This document shows, one piece after another, positions 10,256 through 18,000 of a DNA stretch of 64,000 nucleotides. Position 1 is the stretch's first letter, and the number at the start of each line of letters is the position of its first letter. A program made the position numbers and the translations under genes. Origin of the DNA: Pseudomaricurvus hydrocarbonicus (GTDB taxonomy: Bacteria; Pseudomonadota; Gammaproteobacteria; Pseudomonadales; Cellvibrionaceae); the NCBI RefSeq assembly GCF_011602365.1, contig NZ_JAAONZ010000023.1, positions 18,331-82,330 of the forward strand. Direction: 5' to 3'. The notes beneath the pieces are model-generated. The model was not told the origin of the DNA. It did no database searches and was given only the letters and a program-made list of their open reading frames with translations.

Positions 10256-11281
10256 ATGCCCACGATTACCATTGCCGTTTATGACGGGTGCCGCGCCTCC
10301 AGTTTCACCAACTTTCTGGACATGCTGGACATCGCCAACCTGCAATGGCAAAAACGCTACGACACCTCCGAAACCTTATTCCGCTGGAAACTGGCCTCGG
10401 GGGATGGCAAGCCTATCCGTACCGCGACACACATCCGCATGGCGGTCGACAGTACGTTTCAGGATGCCGAGCCGTCGGATGTGGTGATGGTGGCAGCGGC
10501 CCAATATGGCAACAAACAGGCATTCCCGGAATTTTTAAAGCGACAACGCCTGCTGATTCAATGGTTGAAGCAGCGCAGTGACCAGGGAGCGATGCTCCTT
10601 ACACTGTGTACCGGCACATTTCTGGTCGCCGAAACCGGCATATTGAATAATCAGCGGGCTACCACGACCTGGTGGCAGGCAGACCTGTTTCGCGCCCGCT
10701 ACCCCAGTGTCACACTCGATGTAGACCAGCTGCTGATTCAATCGGACAATTTTATGATTGCCGGAGCCGGCAACACCGATTCACTGATGGCCCTCAAACT
10801 GATAGAGCGCTACATGGGGCATCAAATCGCCTCGCTCACCTCTAAATTGATGCTGGTGGACAACAATCAGGTAGAGCAGACACCGTACCTGACCCTTCAA
10901 CAACAGTTACAGCACAACGATTCTCTGGTCGCGGACGCCCAAACCTGGCTCCAAATTCACATGAAAGAACCTGGTGCGCTGGACAAACTGGCCGAACACT
11001 TGAATGTCAGCTCGCGGACATTAATCCGCCGTTTCAAGCAGGTCATGGAGGTCACGCCCAACCGCTACCTGCAAAATCTGCGCATCGATACCGCCAAGCG
11101 CCTGCTGGAAACCAGCGGCAACTCCATTGAAGCGATCATGCTTCAGGTTGGCTACAACGACCTGAGCTCCTTTAGCCGTTTGTTTCAGCGTAAAACCGGT
11201 CTCACTCCCAGGGCGTATCGCGCCAGATTTCAGTACCCGAATTCTGGACACTCCCCTCAGATCAATGCCCTCCATGCATAA
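10256..11281 (+). CDS. GlxA-type transcriptional regulator (DJ-1/PfpI-like domain plus AraC HTH)
   Basis: A 341-residue regulator. The first ~190 residues form a DJ-1/PfpI-like (class I amidotransferase-like) sensing domain; LLTLCTGTFLVAETGIL with its elbow-type Cys and ATTTWWQADLFRARYP are typical of GlxA regulators. The C-terminal ~100 residues are an AraC double helix-turn-helix (LNVSSRTLIRRFKQVMEVTP, then VGYNDLSSFSRLFQRKTGLTP). Start ATG 10256 places the domain (TITIAVYDGCRASSF) right at the N-terminus; the in-frame upstream stretch runs through the tandem repeat and is not protein-like. The upstream class II aldolase gene is a possible target. The signal sensed is unknown. Confidence 0.92.
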   Translation: MPTITIAVYDGCRASSFTNFLDMLDIANLQWQKRYDTSETLFRWKLASGDGKPIRTATHIRMAVDSTFQDAEPSDVVMVAAAQYGNKQAFPEFLKRQRLLIQWLKQRSDQGAMLLTLCTGTFLVAETGILNNQRATTTWWQADLFRARYPSVTLDVDQLLIQSDNFMIAGAGNTDSLMALKLIERYMGHQIASLTSKLMLVDNNQVEQTPYLTLQQQLQHNDSLVADAQTWLQIHMKEPGALDKLAEHLNVSSRTLIRRFKQVMEVTPNRYLQNLRIDTAKRLLETSGNSIEAIMLQVGYNDLSSFSRLFQRKTGLTPRAYRARFQYPNSGHSPQINALHA

Positions 11282-11296
11282 AACGAAGCAAAAGGC

Positions 11297-11325
11297 TTAA
11301 CCTCTTTCCCATATGACGATAGAAT
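11297..11325 (+). promoter_or_regulatory. Sigma70-type promoter of the ferredoxin gene
   Basis: TTAACC (11297-11302), a 17-bp spacer and TAGAAT (11320-11325). Transcription would start near 11332, about 20 nt before the ferredoxin ATG, whose ribosome binding site is GAGG. Confidence 0.6.
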
Positions 11326-11352
11326 CTACCAAAATCAAAACTTGAGGTAGCT

Positions 11353-11673
11353 ATGCCACTTATTAATTACATTGAAGCCAACGGCAACCACCATGAAGCT
11401 GAAGTGTCTGTTGGTGAAACTGTCATGCAGGGTGCTGTAGACAATATGATCGACTCCATCCTGGCAGAATGTGGCGGCGCTTGCGCCTGCGCCACTTGCC
11501 ACTGCTATGTGGACGAAGCCTGGATCGATAAAATCCCCCCCGCTCAGGGTATTGAACAAGACATGCTGGAAGCGGTGGTAGAACCGAAAGACAACAGTCG
11601 TTTAAGCTGCCAGATCTACGTCACCGAAGAGATGGATGGTTTTACCGTACGCCTGCCAGAGTCCCAGTATTAA
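11353..11673 (+). CDS. fdx: 2Fe-2S ferredoxin, adrenodoxin/ISC type
   Basis: A 106-residue cytoplasmic electron carrier. The cluster ligands are visible: the first three Cys within the ECGGACACATCHCY segment (C-x5-C-x2-C pattern) and a fourth in SRLSCQIYV. Length and spacing fit vertebrate-type ferredoxins as in adrenodoxin and Fdx. It is a lone transcription unit, with its own promoter upstream and a terminator at 11726, and no isc genes nearby, so its redox partner (for example a P450 or an assembly protein) cannot be named. The gene symbol is a family label only. Confidence 0.9.
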   Translation: MPLINYIEANGNHHEAEVSVGETVMQGAVDNMIDSILAECGGACACATCHCYVDEAWIDKIPPAQGIEQDMLEAVVEPKDNSRLSCQIYVTEEMDGFTVRLPESQY

Positions 11674-11725
11674 GTACAATATACAGCCATCGACCTTGGC
11701 TGCTACTGGACACTGCGTCCCCCAG

Positions 11726-11749
11726 AGACCGGCTCATGCCGGTCTTTTT
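11726..11749 (+). terminator. Terminator of the ferredoxin gene
   Basis: Perfect 8-bp stem AGACCGGC/GCCGGTCT with a TCAT loop, followed directly by a T run. Confidence 0.88.
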
Positions 11750-11816
11750 CGTTTTAGCGCTGTTAAGCTCAACGTAAGCGTTAGCACATCACCGGCGATC
11801 ACCGTGCAGATCAACG

Positions 11817-12512
11817 CTAATCCACTTCAAAAGTCACCGACACAGTCGCCTCAATGGTCTGCTGACCCACATTCACCTGCGGAGGCACAGGACTGCTGGC
11901 TTCTGCTCTCATGGCCATATTGACGGATTTGTATACCGGTGGCTGCTGCCACTGGGTACCCACCTCCATCGACAACACCTCGCCCACTGTTTGGTTTAAG
12001 GGTTTTAGGCCCGCTTCGGCTTTTTTCTTGGCCAGCTCGACCGCCTTGGTGATCGCCTGCAGCTCCAGATCTTCCCTCAGACTGAAATCAAATCGGGTCG
12101 AACCCAACTCGGTGGCCCCAGCCGCAATCAACCCGCCGTACACCCCGGACAGTTTCGAGATGTCCTGAAGCTTGGCAGTAAAGGAGCCAACGGCTCGATA
12201 ACCCGTCAATTCACGGGGTTTGTCCCGCGGATAGCTCCACTCGGGGTTGACCAACACCTGAGCGGCCTGCAAATGTTCGGACTGTATACCCTGGCGCTTG
12301 AGGTAAGTGATAACAGAATCCAATTTGGACCTCGCTTCCGTAACAGCCCCTTCAGCTGTCGCCCCCAAACTCTGAACCTGCCCATTCACAACCGCAATAT
12401 CCGGAATGGCTTCCACTACCCCGGTTGCCGAACTCGACACCTGTGGGATTTTATCCGCGTACACACTCACACAGACCAAACACATCAAAACCGTTCCCAT
12501 CATTCTTTTCAC
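11817..12512 (-). CDS. SIMPL domain (DUF541) periplasmic protein
   Basis: A 231-residue protein starting at a GTG (12510-12512) with AAGGAG seven bases upstream. The N-terminus KRMMGTVLMCLVCVSVYADK is a signal peptide. The rest has the SIMPL pattern: VSSSATGVVEAIPDIAVVNGQV at the mature N-terminus, TGYRAVGSFTAKLQDISKL in the middle and a C-terminal VSVTFEVD strand. SIMPL proteins are predicted envelope proteins, some reported to help tolerance of oxidative stress; the molecular role is unclear. It is divergent from yaeQ. Confidence 0.88.
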   Translation of the reverse strand: MKRMMGTVLMCLVCVSVYADKIPQVSSSATGVVEAIPDIAVVNGQVQSLGATAEGAVTEARSKLDSVITYLKRQGIQSEHLQAAQVLVNPEWSYPRDKPRELTGYRAVGSFTAKLQDISKLSGVYGGLIAAGATELGSTRFDFSLREDLELQAITKAVELAKKKAEAGLKPLNQTVGEVLSMEVGTQWQQPPVYKSVNMAMRAEASSPVPPQVNVGQQTIEATVSVTFEVD

Positions 12513-12703
12513 AAACTGACTCCTTAATTCGTTAATAGCTGTTTTATCCGGGCTCTCATAATCCTGCAGTATGAATATATGAATCTTTGACCCAACAATG
12601 AATAAATACCGTGCTTGAGACCGCAAACGGGGTACAATAATTCCAACTTTCGTTGTATGACGACCACATTTTTTTACCTCTCTCCCTACCCTTACGGTGC
12701 ACC

Positions 12704-13243
12704 ATGGCTCTTAAAGCAACTGTCTTCAAAGCAACCATTAATATTGCCGATATGGACCGATATTATTACGACGAACATGTGCTGACACTCGCCCGCCATC
12801 CGTCGGAGACCGACTTACGCATGATGGCAAGGTTGGCAGTATTTGCCCTGAACGCTGAACCGCGGCTGAATTTTACCAAAGGCATAAGCACAGACAGTGA
12901 GCCGGACTTGTGGATCAAGGATTACAGCGATCAAACGGAATTGTGGATAGAGCTGGGGCAACCGGATGAAAAACGACTGCGACAAGCCTGCGGGAAGGCA
13001 CAAGCTGTGAAGATTTATTGTTACAGCGGCCGCTCAGCAGAACTCTGGTGGCAACAAACCAAACACTTTGCGCAGCGTTTTGACAACCTTACGGTGATCA
13101 ATTTACATGAAGAAGGCATTCAGGCATTAAGCGAATTGGCTCAACGCAACATGTCTCTGCATTGCAACATCGAAGATCAGGAAATGAGTGTCAGCGATGA
13201 AACCACAAGTGTCATCATCACACAGGAAATGTGGAAGGGCTAA
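12704..13243 (+). CDS. yaeQ: YaeQ family protein
   Basis: A 179-residue cytoplasmic protein matching YaeQ from its start (MALKATVFKATINIADMDR) to its end. YaeQ has a PD-(D/E)xK nuclease-like fold; the acidic positions are in PDLWIKDYSDQTELWIELGQ. A nuclease activity has not, to my knowledge, been firmly assigned, and an older report linked YaeQ to RfaH-like antitermination effects. The chosen ATG lacks a strong Shine-Dalgarno sequence, but the protein begins exactly where the family does. Its downstream neighbour is convergent, separated by a tandem repeat array. Confidence 0.92.
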   Translation: MALKATVFKATINIADMDRYYYDEHVLTLARHPSETDLRMMARLAVFALNAEPRLNFTKGISTDSEPDLWIKDYSDQTELWIELGQPDEKRLRQACGKAQAVKIYCYSGRSAELWWQQTKHFAQRFDNLTVINLHEEGIQALSELAQRNMSLHCNIEDQEMSVSDETTSVIITQEMWKG

Positions 13244-13290
13244 ACCGAAGCCTTGTGTGCACAACATCGTTAAACATCAGCATGGGGACG

Positions 13291-13350
13291 TGCCAGCACA
13301 GTTAAGCAAAGCCCAGCATAGTTAAGCACAGCCCAGCACAGTTAAGCACA
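13291..13350. repeat. 20-bp tandem repeat, 3 copies, between convergent genes
   Basis: Copies at 13291-13310, 13311-13330 and 13331-13350; the unit is GCCCAGCACAGTTAAGCACA with a few changes in the first two. The array fills much of the 136-bp gap between the 3' ends of yaeQ and the DUF454 gene. No coding role is likely. Confidence 0.92.
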
Positions 13351-13379
13351 GCCTGGCTCTCCCAAAACTCGAAACCGGT

Positions 13380-13808
13380 TTAACCCGACTCAGAATCTTT
13401 GCGAACAGGGACTGACACCTGCCTGGCCAACAGCTTTTCCTGTTCAGTGTCCAAAATGGGTTGACGCCACAAGTAGATCGTTACACACACGCCGCCAATG
13501 AAAAAAATCACCCCGACCCACCAGCGGTCTATCAGGTAGGTCGAAAAGCACAAACTGAACCACAACAGAAACAATACCCGGTTACGTACCCTAAGGGGGA
13601 TTCCATGACCATCCTCCCAGGAGGTAACCATCAAGCCAAAATATTTATGGTTACGCAGCCAGAAATGAAAGCGTGGGCTTGAGCGGGCAAAACACCAGGC
13701 CGCCAATAAAATGAAAGGGGTTGTTGGCATGATGGGCAAAAAGATTCCAACAACTCCCAGCACAATGCTGAACCAGCCAAATGACATCAGGGCGTATTTT
13801 TTTACCAT
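13380..13808 (-). CDS. ybaN: DUF454 (YbaN-like) inner-membrane protein
   Basis: A 142-residue membrane protein. Segments at about 10-40 and 80-115 are hydrophobic. The family signature is clear: GVVGIFLPIMPTTPFILLAAWCFARSSPRFHFWL. Function is unknown, though YbaN-like proteins are widespread in proteobacteria. It lies immediately downstream of slyD on the same strand (46 bp) and may be co-transcribed. The C-terminal 25 residues are charged and probably cytoplasmic. Confidence 0.9.
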   Translation of the reverse strand: MVKKYALMSFGWFSIVLGVVGIFLPIMPTTPFILLAAWCFARSSPRFHFWLRNHKYFGLMVTSWEDGHGIPLRVRNRVLFLLWFSLCFSTYLIDRWWVGVIFFIGGVCVTIYLWRQPILDTEQEKLLARQVSVPVRKDSESG

Positions 13809-13854
13809 TGGAATCTACTGCACCACCGCTCTCAAATTAGGTCCAAAGATCAAC

Positions 13855-14337
13855 TCAGTGCTGGTGGCCACCTGCACCGTGGGCATGGCCGTGAGCGATC
13901 TCTTCGCTGGTCGCTTCCCGCACATCCACGACTTCAATGGAAAACACCAGGGTTTTCCCCGCCAGGGGGTGATTCGCATCAATGTCGACATTTTTCAGGC
14001 CGACCTTGATCACCACGGCTTCAGTCGCACCATGCTCGGTGTTGATCTGAACCATCTGCCCCGGGGTGATTTTTCCTTTGGTGAGCAGGTGTTTTTTAGG
14101 GACGCGTTGCACCGCCCCCTCTTCACGGCGCCCGTAGCCTTTATCCTGGTCCAGTGTCACCTCAAAGCTCTCGCCAGCAACCTTACCTTCCATGGCTTCC
14201 TCCAAGCCTGGCAGCATTCCCTTATGCCCATGCAGGTACAAGACCGGATCACCATCGTGTGAATTCTCAAAAATCTCTCCACCCTCTTCCTGAAGGCGAT
14301 AGTGGAAAGAAACTACTTTATCCTGACTGATTTGCAT
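13855..14337 (-). CDS. slyD: FKBP-type peptidyl-prolyl isomerase SlyD
   Basis: A cytoplasmic prolyl isomerase, chaperone and metal-binding protein of 160 residues. The FKBP domain (residues 1-70 and 125-145) is interrupted by the insert-in-flap chaperone domain (GYGRREEGAVQRVPKKHLL). GDPVLYLHGHKGMLPGLEEAMEG is typical. A short His-rich tail (HGHAHGAGGHQH) replaces the longer metal-binding tail of E. coli SlyD. The start MQISQDKVVSF matches the family; the in-frame upstream 48 codons do not look like protein. SlyD can deliver nickel to hydrogenase in E. coli, but no hydrogenase genes are here. Confidence 0.95.
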   Translation of the reverse strand: MQISQDKVVSFHYRLQEEGGEIFENSHDGDPVLYLHGHKGMLPGLEEAMEGKVAGESFEVTLDQDKGYGRREEGAVQRVPKKHLLTKGKITPGQMVQINTEHGATEAVVIKVGLKNVDIDANHPLAGKTLVFSIEVVDVREATSEEIAHGHAHGAGGHQH

Positions 14338-14516
14338 GTGAATAATCCTGATCTCATCAAGTTCTATATCAATGTACTGTAATAACCAAAACCAGCGCGA
14401 AGCCGTCTGGCTGTGCAGATTCCGTGATGGCCTCACAAGCTGATTGTGCCAAGGCCATAAATATCGGCGCAGTATGGCCACTCACCTCGTGAATGGCAAT
14501 TTTTTCAGCCTAGATT

Positions 14517-15155
14517 TTACCTGCTCGCCCCGGTCTCGGCGGCTACTATTTCTGCCCCCTGACCAACGGCAAAGCTCAGTAAAAGTTCAAGTTTGTCATC
14601 GGGGAGCGCAATCTGACACGCGATGGACTGGCCGTAATCTACCTGAATGACCTGACCTTGATGCTGACTCAACCAGTGCCGCAGGCTTTGTTCAAAAGCA
14701 AAATCGCCCCTGAGCTGACACTGGCTCATGGGCACCTGAGCTTCGGTTTGCAGCTCGGTCATCGCCAGCTGGGCCGAGTGACTGTAGGCCCTGACCAAAC
14801 CACCCGCTCCGAGTTTTATCCCGCCAAAATAGCGGATGACAATCAGCATGATGTCACCCACATCCTTATGCTGCAGAACATTCAAAATCGGCTTACCCGC
14901 CGTACCACTGGGCTCACCATCATCGGACATTGCCACCGTGGTTGGCGAGTGCGGGTTGCCTATCAAATAAGCCCAGCAGTGATGCCGGGCATCCGGGTAA
15001 TCCTGCCGGGCCTGTTCCAGCAAGGCCATGGCTTCCTCACGGTTCTGCGCACGGGCAGCACGGGCGATAAACCGGCTTTTCTTGACTTCATACTCCCATT
15101 CTAAGGCTCGTGCCGGCACGTTGAAGGTCGGGCGAATACGGGGCTTATTGAGCAT
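14517..15155 (-). CDS. yigZ: YigZ/IMPACT family protein
   Basis: A 212-residue protein of the IMPACT (UPF0029) family. HHCWAYLIG, DDGEPSGTAGKPIL and IRYFGGIKLGAGGLVRAYS are signature stretches in the N-terminal domain; a C-terminal DUF1949-like ferredoxin-fold domain follows from about residue 135. The role in bacteria is unclear; the eukaryotic homologue modulates Gcn2, and regulation of translation is suspected. The start MLNKPRIRP overlaps the 3' end of the upstream gene by 11 bp, which implies translational coupling. Confidence 0.92.
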   Translation of the reverse strand: MLNKPRIRPTFNVPARALEWEYEVKKSRFIARAARAQNREEAMALLEQARQDYPDARHHCWAYLIGNPHSPTTVAMSDDGEPSGTAGKPILNVLQHKDVGDIMLIVIRYFGGIKLGAGGLVRAYSHSAQLAMTELQTEAQVPMSQCQLRGDFAFEQSLRHWLSQHQGQVIQVDYGQSIACQIALPDDKLELLLSFAVGQGAEIVAAETGASR

Positions 15156-15732
15156 GGGGCTGCTCCGGCTTTGCGGCTGGGCGTGATGTTGCCGAGGATG
15201 CAAGTCGCGGCGCCCGCAGCCCGCGTACGATATCGACCAGGCGCCCGATCCGCTCATTGCTCAGCTGACGATAATCCAGATACGGACAGACAACGAGCCT
15301 TTGGGACCTGTTAACCGCAAAATGGGTATCCAGCCAGTCAAGCTCAGCAATCCGCCCCTGATTGTGCAGCTCGGCGGCGTAAGTTTTGCCCGCCACAATA
15401 TGCACGGTCTGCTTGACGGTAAAGTCCGGCGGACTGAACAGCAGAGCCTCGGCTGAGTGACCCTGCAGCAGTGATTGATCTCGATACGCCTGCCAGGAGC
15501 CCGCTGCGGTGACCCTGGGCTCTTCCAGGGCAAAGAGAAACTTGGCATAGACGTTAAACACTTTGCGCCAGTGATTGCTTGTATTAGCCACAATGTGAGC
15601 CAGTTCCGCCGGCAATAACGGCGTTAGATGGTCCCGTGACGGGTAATCGTCCAGGGGCGGGCGATTCGCCAGATAAATGGCCAGATTGTAATTTTTTGCG
15701 CCAAATCCCACCTGCCCTCCGTGTTCCGTCAT
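15145..15732 (-). CDS. Conserved-looking protein of unknown function, coupled to yigZ
   Basis: A soluble protein of 195 residues that I cannot assign. It has no signal peptide or membrane segment. Visible features are GFGAKNYNLAIYLANRPPL near the start, a Trp-rich mid-part (SNHWRKVFNVYAKFLFAL), a long basic stretch VNRSQRLVVCPYLDYRQL and a disordered C-terminus rich in Ala, Ser and Pro. ATG 15732 is preceded by CGAGG; a longer in-frame version from 15816 is less protein-like. The 11-bp overlap with yigZ argues for a shared process. Confidence 0.75.
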   Translation of the reverse strand: MTEHGGQVGFGAKNYNLAIYLANRPPLDDYPSRDHLTPLLPAELAHIVANTSNHWRKVFNVYAKFLFALEEPRVTAAGSWQAYRDQSLLQGHSAEALLFSPPDFTVKQTVHIVAGKTYAAELHNQGRIAELDWLDTHFAVNRSQRLVVCPYLDYRQLSNERIGRLVDIVRGLRAPRLASSATSRPAAKPEQPHAQ

Positions 15733-15838
15733 GATCCTCGATTCCCACTGCTCGCTGTTAGTGCCATGGGCGAGACTATACCAAATTCGCGGCCACGATG
15801 ATCTGCAAGGCCTCAAGCTTCTCCACTGCCCGGCTTAT

Positions 15839-15862
15839 TAGACAACGTTTTAGACAACGTTT
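15839..15862. repeat. 12-bp perfect tandem duplication
   Basis: TAGACAACGTTT occurs twice without a gap (15839-15850, 15851-15862) in the divergent region between the unknown gene at 15.7 kb and the RbgA-like gene. Confidence 0.9.
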
Positions 15863-15974
15863 CTCGGTTCAGGCTCCGTTCCACCGCACGCGTTAAAGCC
15901 ACCTTGGTGGTGGACACCGTTGAGGACGAAAAACGCCTCAAGCGATGAAAGACGCCCCCAAATCAGTAATCAGT

Positions 15975-16003
15975 TTAACAATCCTGCGCCAGCCCAGTAC
16001 AAT
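15975..16003 (+). promoter_or_regulatory. Sigma70 promoter of the RbgA-like operon
   Basis: TTAACA (15975-15980), 17-bp spacer, TACAAT (15998-16003): one mismatch from consensus in each box. A transcript would start near 16010, giving a leader of about 40 nt before the ATG at 16049. Confidence 0.75.
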
Positions 16004-16048
16004 AGCCCCTTTCCCATTTCCTCACCCAGTTCTAAGGCGCAGTCATTC

Positions 16049-17158
16049 ATGGCAATCCAGTGGTATCCCGGGCACATGCATAAGGCCCAGAAAGAGATTA
16101 AGGAGGTTTTGCCCCAGGTTGACCTGTTGATCGAAGTTCTGGACGCGCGTATCCCCTTCTCCAGCGAAAATCCGGCGATTGCCTCACTGCGTGGCGACAA
16201 GCCCTGCATCAAGGTCTTGAGCAAAACCGACCTCGCCGATCCGGAGGTTACCGCCACCTGGCAGGCCTACCTGGAACAGGAAAAAGGGGTTAAGACCCTG
16301 GCGATCACCACCGAACAGCCCGGCAAAATGAAATTACTGCTCGACCTGTGCCAGAAGATGCTGCCAGAAAAAGCCGCCGGGGTTAAAACCATCCACACCA
16401 TGATTGTGGGCATCCCCAATGTGGGCAAATCCACCCTGATCAACACCCTCGCCGGTAAAACCATTGCCAAAACCGGAAATGAGCCGGCGGTCACTAAAAG
16501 TCAGCAACGCATCAATCTGGGCAGCGGTATCATGCTGCTGGATACTCCGGGGATTCTTTGGCCCAAAGTCGAGAATCCTAAAAGCAGCTACCGTCTGGCA
16601 GTCACTGGCGCAATCAAGGATACCGCCATGGAGTATGACGACGTGGGCTTCTTTGCCGCCGACTACCTCATCAAACATTACCCGGATCGCTTAAAAGAGC
16701 GCTTCCAGCTGGACAGTATTCCGAACACCGAGCTTGAATTTTTAGAAATGGCCGCTGCACGCCGTGGCGCCCTGAGCGCCGGTGGTCGGGTGAATTTGCA
16801 CAAAATATGCGAAGTTTTAATTTACGAACTCCGCTCGGGAGCTCTGGGACGCATCAGCCTGGAAACCCCGGAAATGATCGAGCAGGAAAAACAGGAAGTT
16901 GCGGCCGCTCAGGCAGCCAAAGAAGCCGAGGCCGAAGCTCGCAAACAGCGTTTTAAACAAGGCACCCGGGATCCGGAGGGCAAAAACAACACCCCGCCCC
17001 AACCTAAACAAAGACGAAAAAGGCCACCGAGCGCCAAAGCCGCCGGCCCCAAAAGCGGCTGCCAATTGAACCGCAGTAAAGGCGGTAAAAACACCCTGGG
17101 TGAAACGCCCTCAGCGCCTAAAAAACCGTCCCGCCCTTCCACCAAAAAACGTCGTTAA
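16049..17158 (+). CDS. ylqF: RbgA/YlqF-like circularly permuted ribosome-biogenesis GTPase
   Basis: A 369-residue GTPase of the YlqF/RbgA type, which in Bacillus assists late 50S assembly. The motifs come in permuted order: G4 (SKTD, residues 58-61) precedes G1 (GIPNVGKST, 121-129) and G3 (DTPG, 165-168). The N-terminal QWYPGHMHKA is diagnostic. After the usual C-terminal domain (to about 285) there is an extra tail of roughly 80 residues rich in Lys, Arg, Pro and Ala, beyond the usual ~280-310 length; it probably binds RNA. ATG 16049 puts the signature at the N-terminus. The next gene starts 2 bp after the stop. Confidence 0.93.
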   Translation: MAIQWYPGHMHKAQKEIKEVLPQVDLLIEVLDARIPFSSENPAIASLRGDKPCIKVLSKTDLADPEVTATWQAYLEQEKGVKTLAITTEQPGKMKLLLDLCQKMLPEKAAGVKTIHTMIVGIPNVGKSTLINTLAGKTIAKTGNEPAVTKSQQRINLGSGIMLLDTPGILWPKVENPKSSYRLAVTGAIKDTAMEYDDVGFFAADYLIKHYPDRLKERFQLDSIPNTELEFLEMAAARRGALSAGGRVNLHKICEVLIYELRSGALGRISLETPEMIEQEKQEVAAAQAAKEAEAEARKQRFKQGTRDPEGKNNTPPQPKQRRKRPPSAKAAGPKSGCQLNRSKGGKNTLGETPSAPKKPSRPSTKKRR

Positions 17159-17160
17159 TT

Positions 17161-17859
17161 ATGAATGCCACAAAAATCACACTACTGGCGATTACCCTTT
17201 TTGCCGCCTTGGGTTATGTCTGGTTTACTTCTGAACCACAGTTACAAGACAGCCGCCAGATTGCTCTCCCGTGGAATGTTGAGCCCCATGAAGACGGTAC
17301 TTCCACGGTGTTCGACATCCGACTGGAAACAACCACCGTCAGCGAGTTGCTGACCACCCTCGGAGAGGATCATGAAATCGCCATCATCAGTGATGCCCAG
17401 GATCGCAGCGGCCTTGAAATCTATTACAGCTATTTTTCTTCAGGCCCCATCAGAGGCAAGCTGATTGCCCAGGTGGCTGTCCACGATGACACCCTGTCAG
17501 AGATGAAAACCCGTGCCGCCAGTTCCAGTTACATGGACTCCGGCGCACGTAAGTTTTTATTGAGCCCGGCGGACTACGACCGTATTCAATCCATGCCGAT
17601 CAATAACCTGGCCCTCACCCCATCGGCCAACCTCGATGAGCAAATCATTCTTTCCCGTTTTGGTCTGAATGCTCAACGAGTCCTGACACCGGAAGGTATT
17701 GAACATTTCCTATACCCACAACTGGGCATCGACATTGCCTTGAGCCAGGAGGCTAAAGAGCTGATCCAGTACGTCGCGCCGAGGAGTTTCAAGGTCTTAT
17801 CAGCCCCGCTGGAAACGCTGGCTGAACAGGAATCACTCGAGTCCACGGCTCAGCCTTAA
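17161..17859 (+). CDS. Membrane-anchored or secreted protein of unknown function
   Basis: A 232-residue protein I do not recognise. Residues 5-24 (KITLLAITLFAALGYVWFTS) form one N-terminal hydrophobic segment, either an uncleaved anchor or a signal, so the remainder is expected in the periplasm. No Cys lipobox is seen. The body has no Cys and no obvious catalytic motif. It begins 2 bp after the RbgA-like stop codon, and a terminator follows at 17891, so the two genes form a transcription unit. A functional link to ribosome biogenesis cannot be inferred from this alone. Confidence 0.75.
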   Translation: MNATKITLLAITLFAALGYVWFTSEPQLQDSRQIALPWNVEPHEDGTSTVFDIRLETTTVSELLTTLGEDHEIAIISDAQDRSGLEIYYSYFSSGPIRGKLIAQVAVHDDTLSEMKTRAASSSYMDSGARKFLLSPADYDRIQSMPINNLALTPSANLDEQIILSRFGLNAQRVLTPEGIEHFLYPQLGIDIALSQEAKELIQYVAPRSFKVLSAPLETLAEQESLESTAQP

Positions 17860-17890
17860 GGCGACGCAGCTTTACCGGAGCCTGCAACAC

Positions 17891-17925
17891 AAAAAAGCCC
17901 GGACCACTGGCGGCCAGGGCTTTTC
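17891..17925. terminator. Bidirectional terminator
   Basis: Arms AAAAGCCC (17893-17900) and GGGCTTTT (17917-17924) with further pairing inside the loop. A and T runs flank it on both sides, so it can serve the plus-strand RbgA operon and the convergent TonB receptor gene. Confidence 0.75.
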
Positions 17926-18000
17926 CATCAGTGACAGATGCTGACGCGACGTTATCGTACCGGGCGTTCAGCGCTCGGAAAACTTCCCGGAATCCCCCTT

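Noticed and set aside
13244..13379. Possible CRISPR-like array from the 20-bp repeats
   Set aside because: The copies are directly adjacent without spacers and there are only three; no cas genes are in the window.
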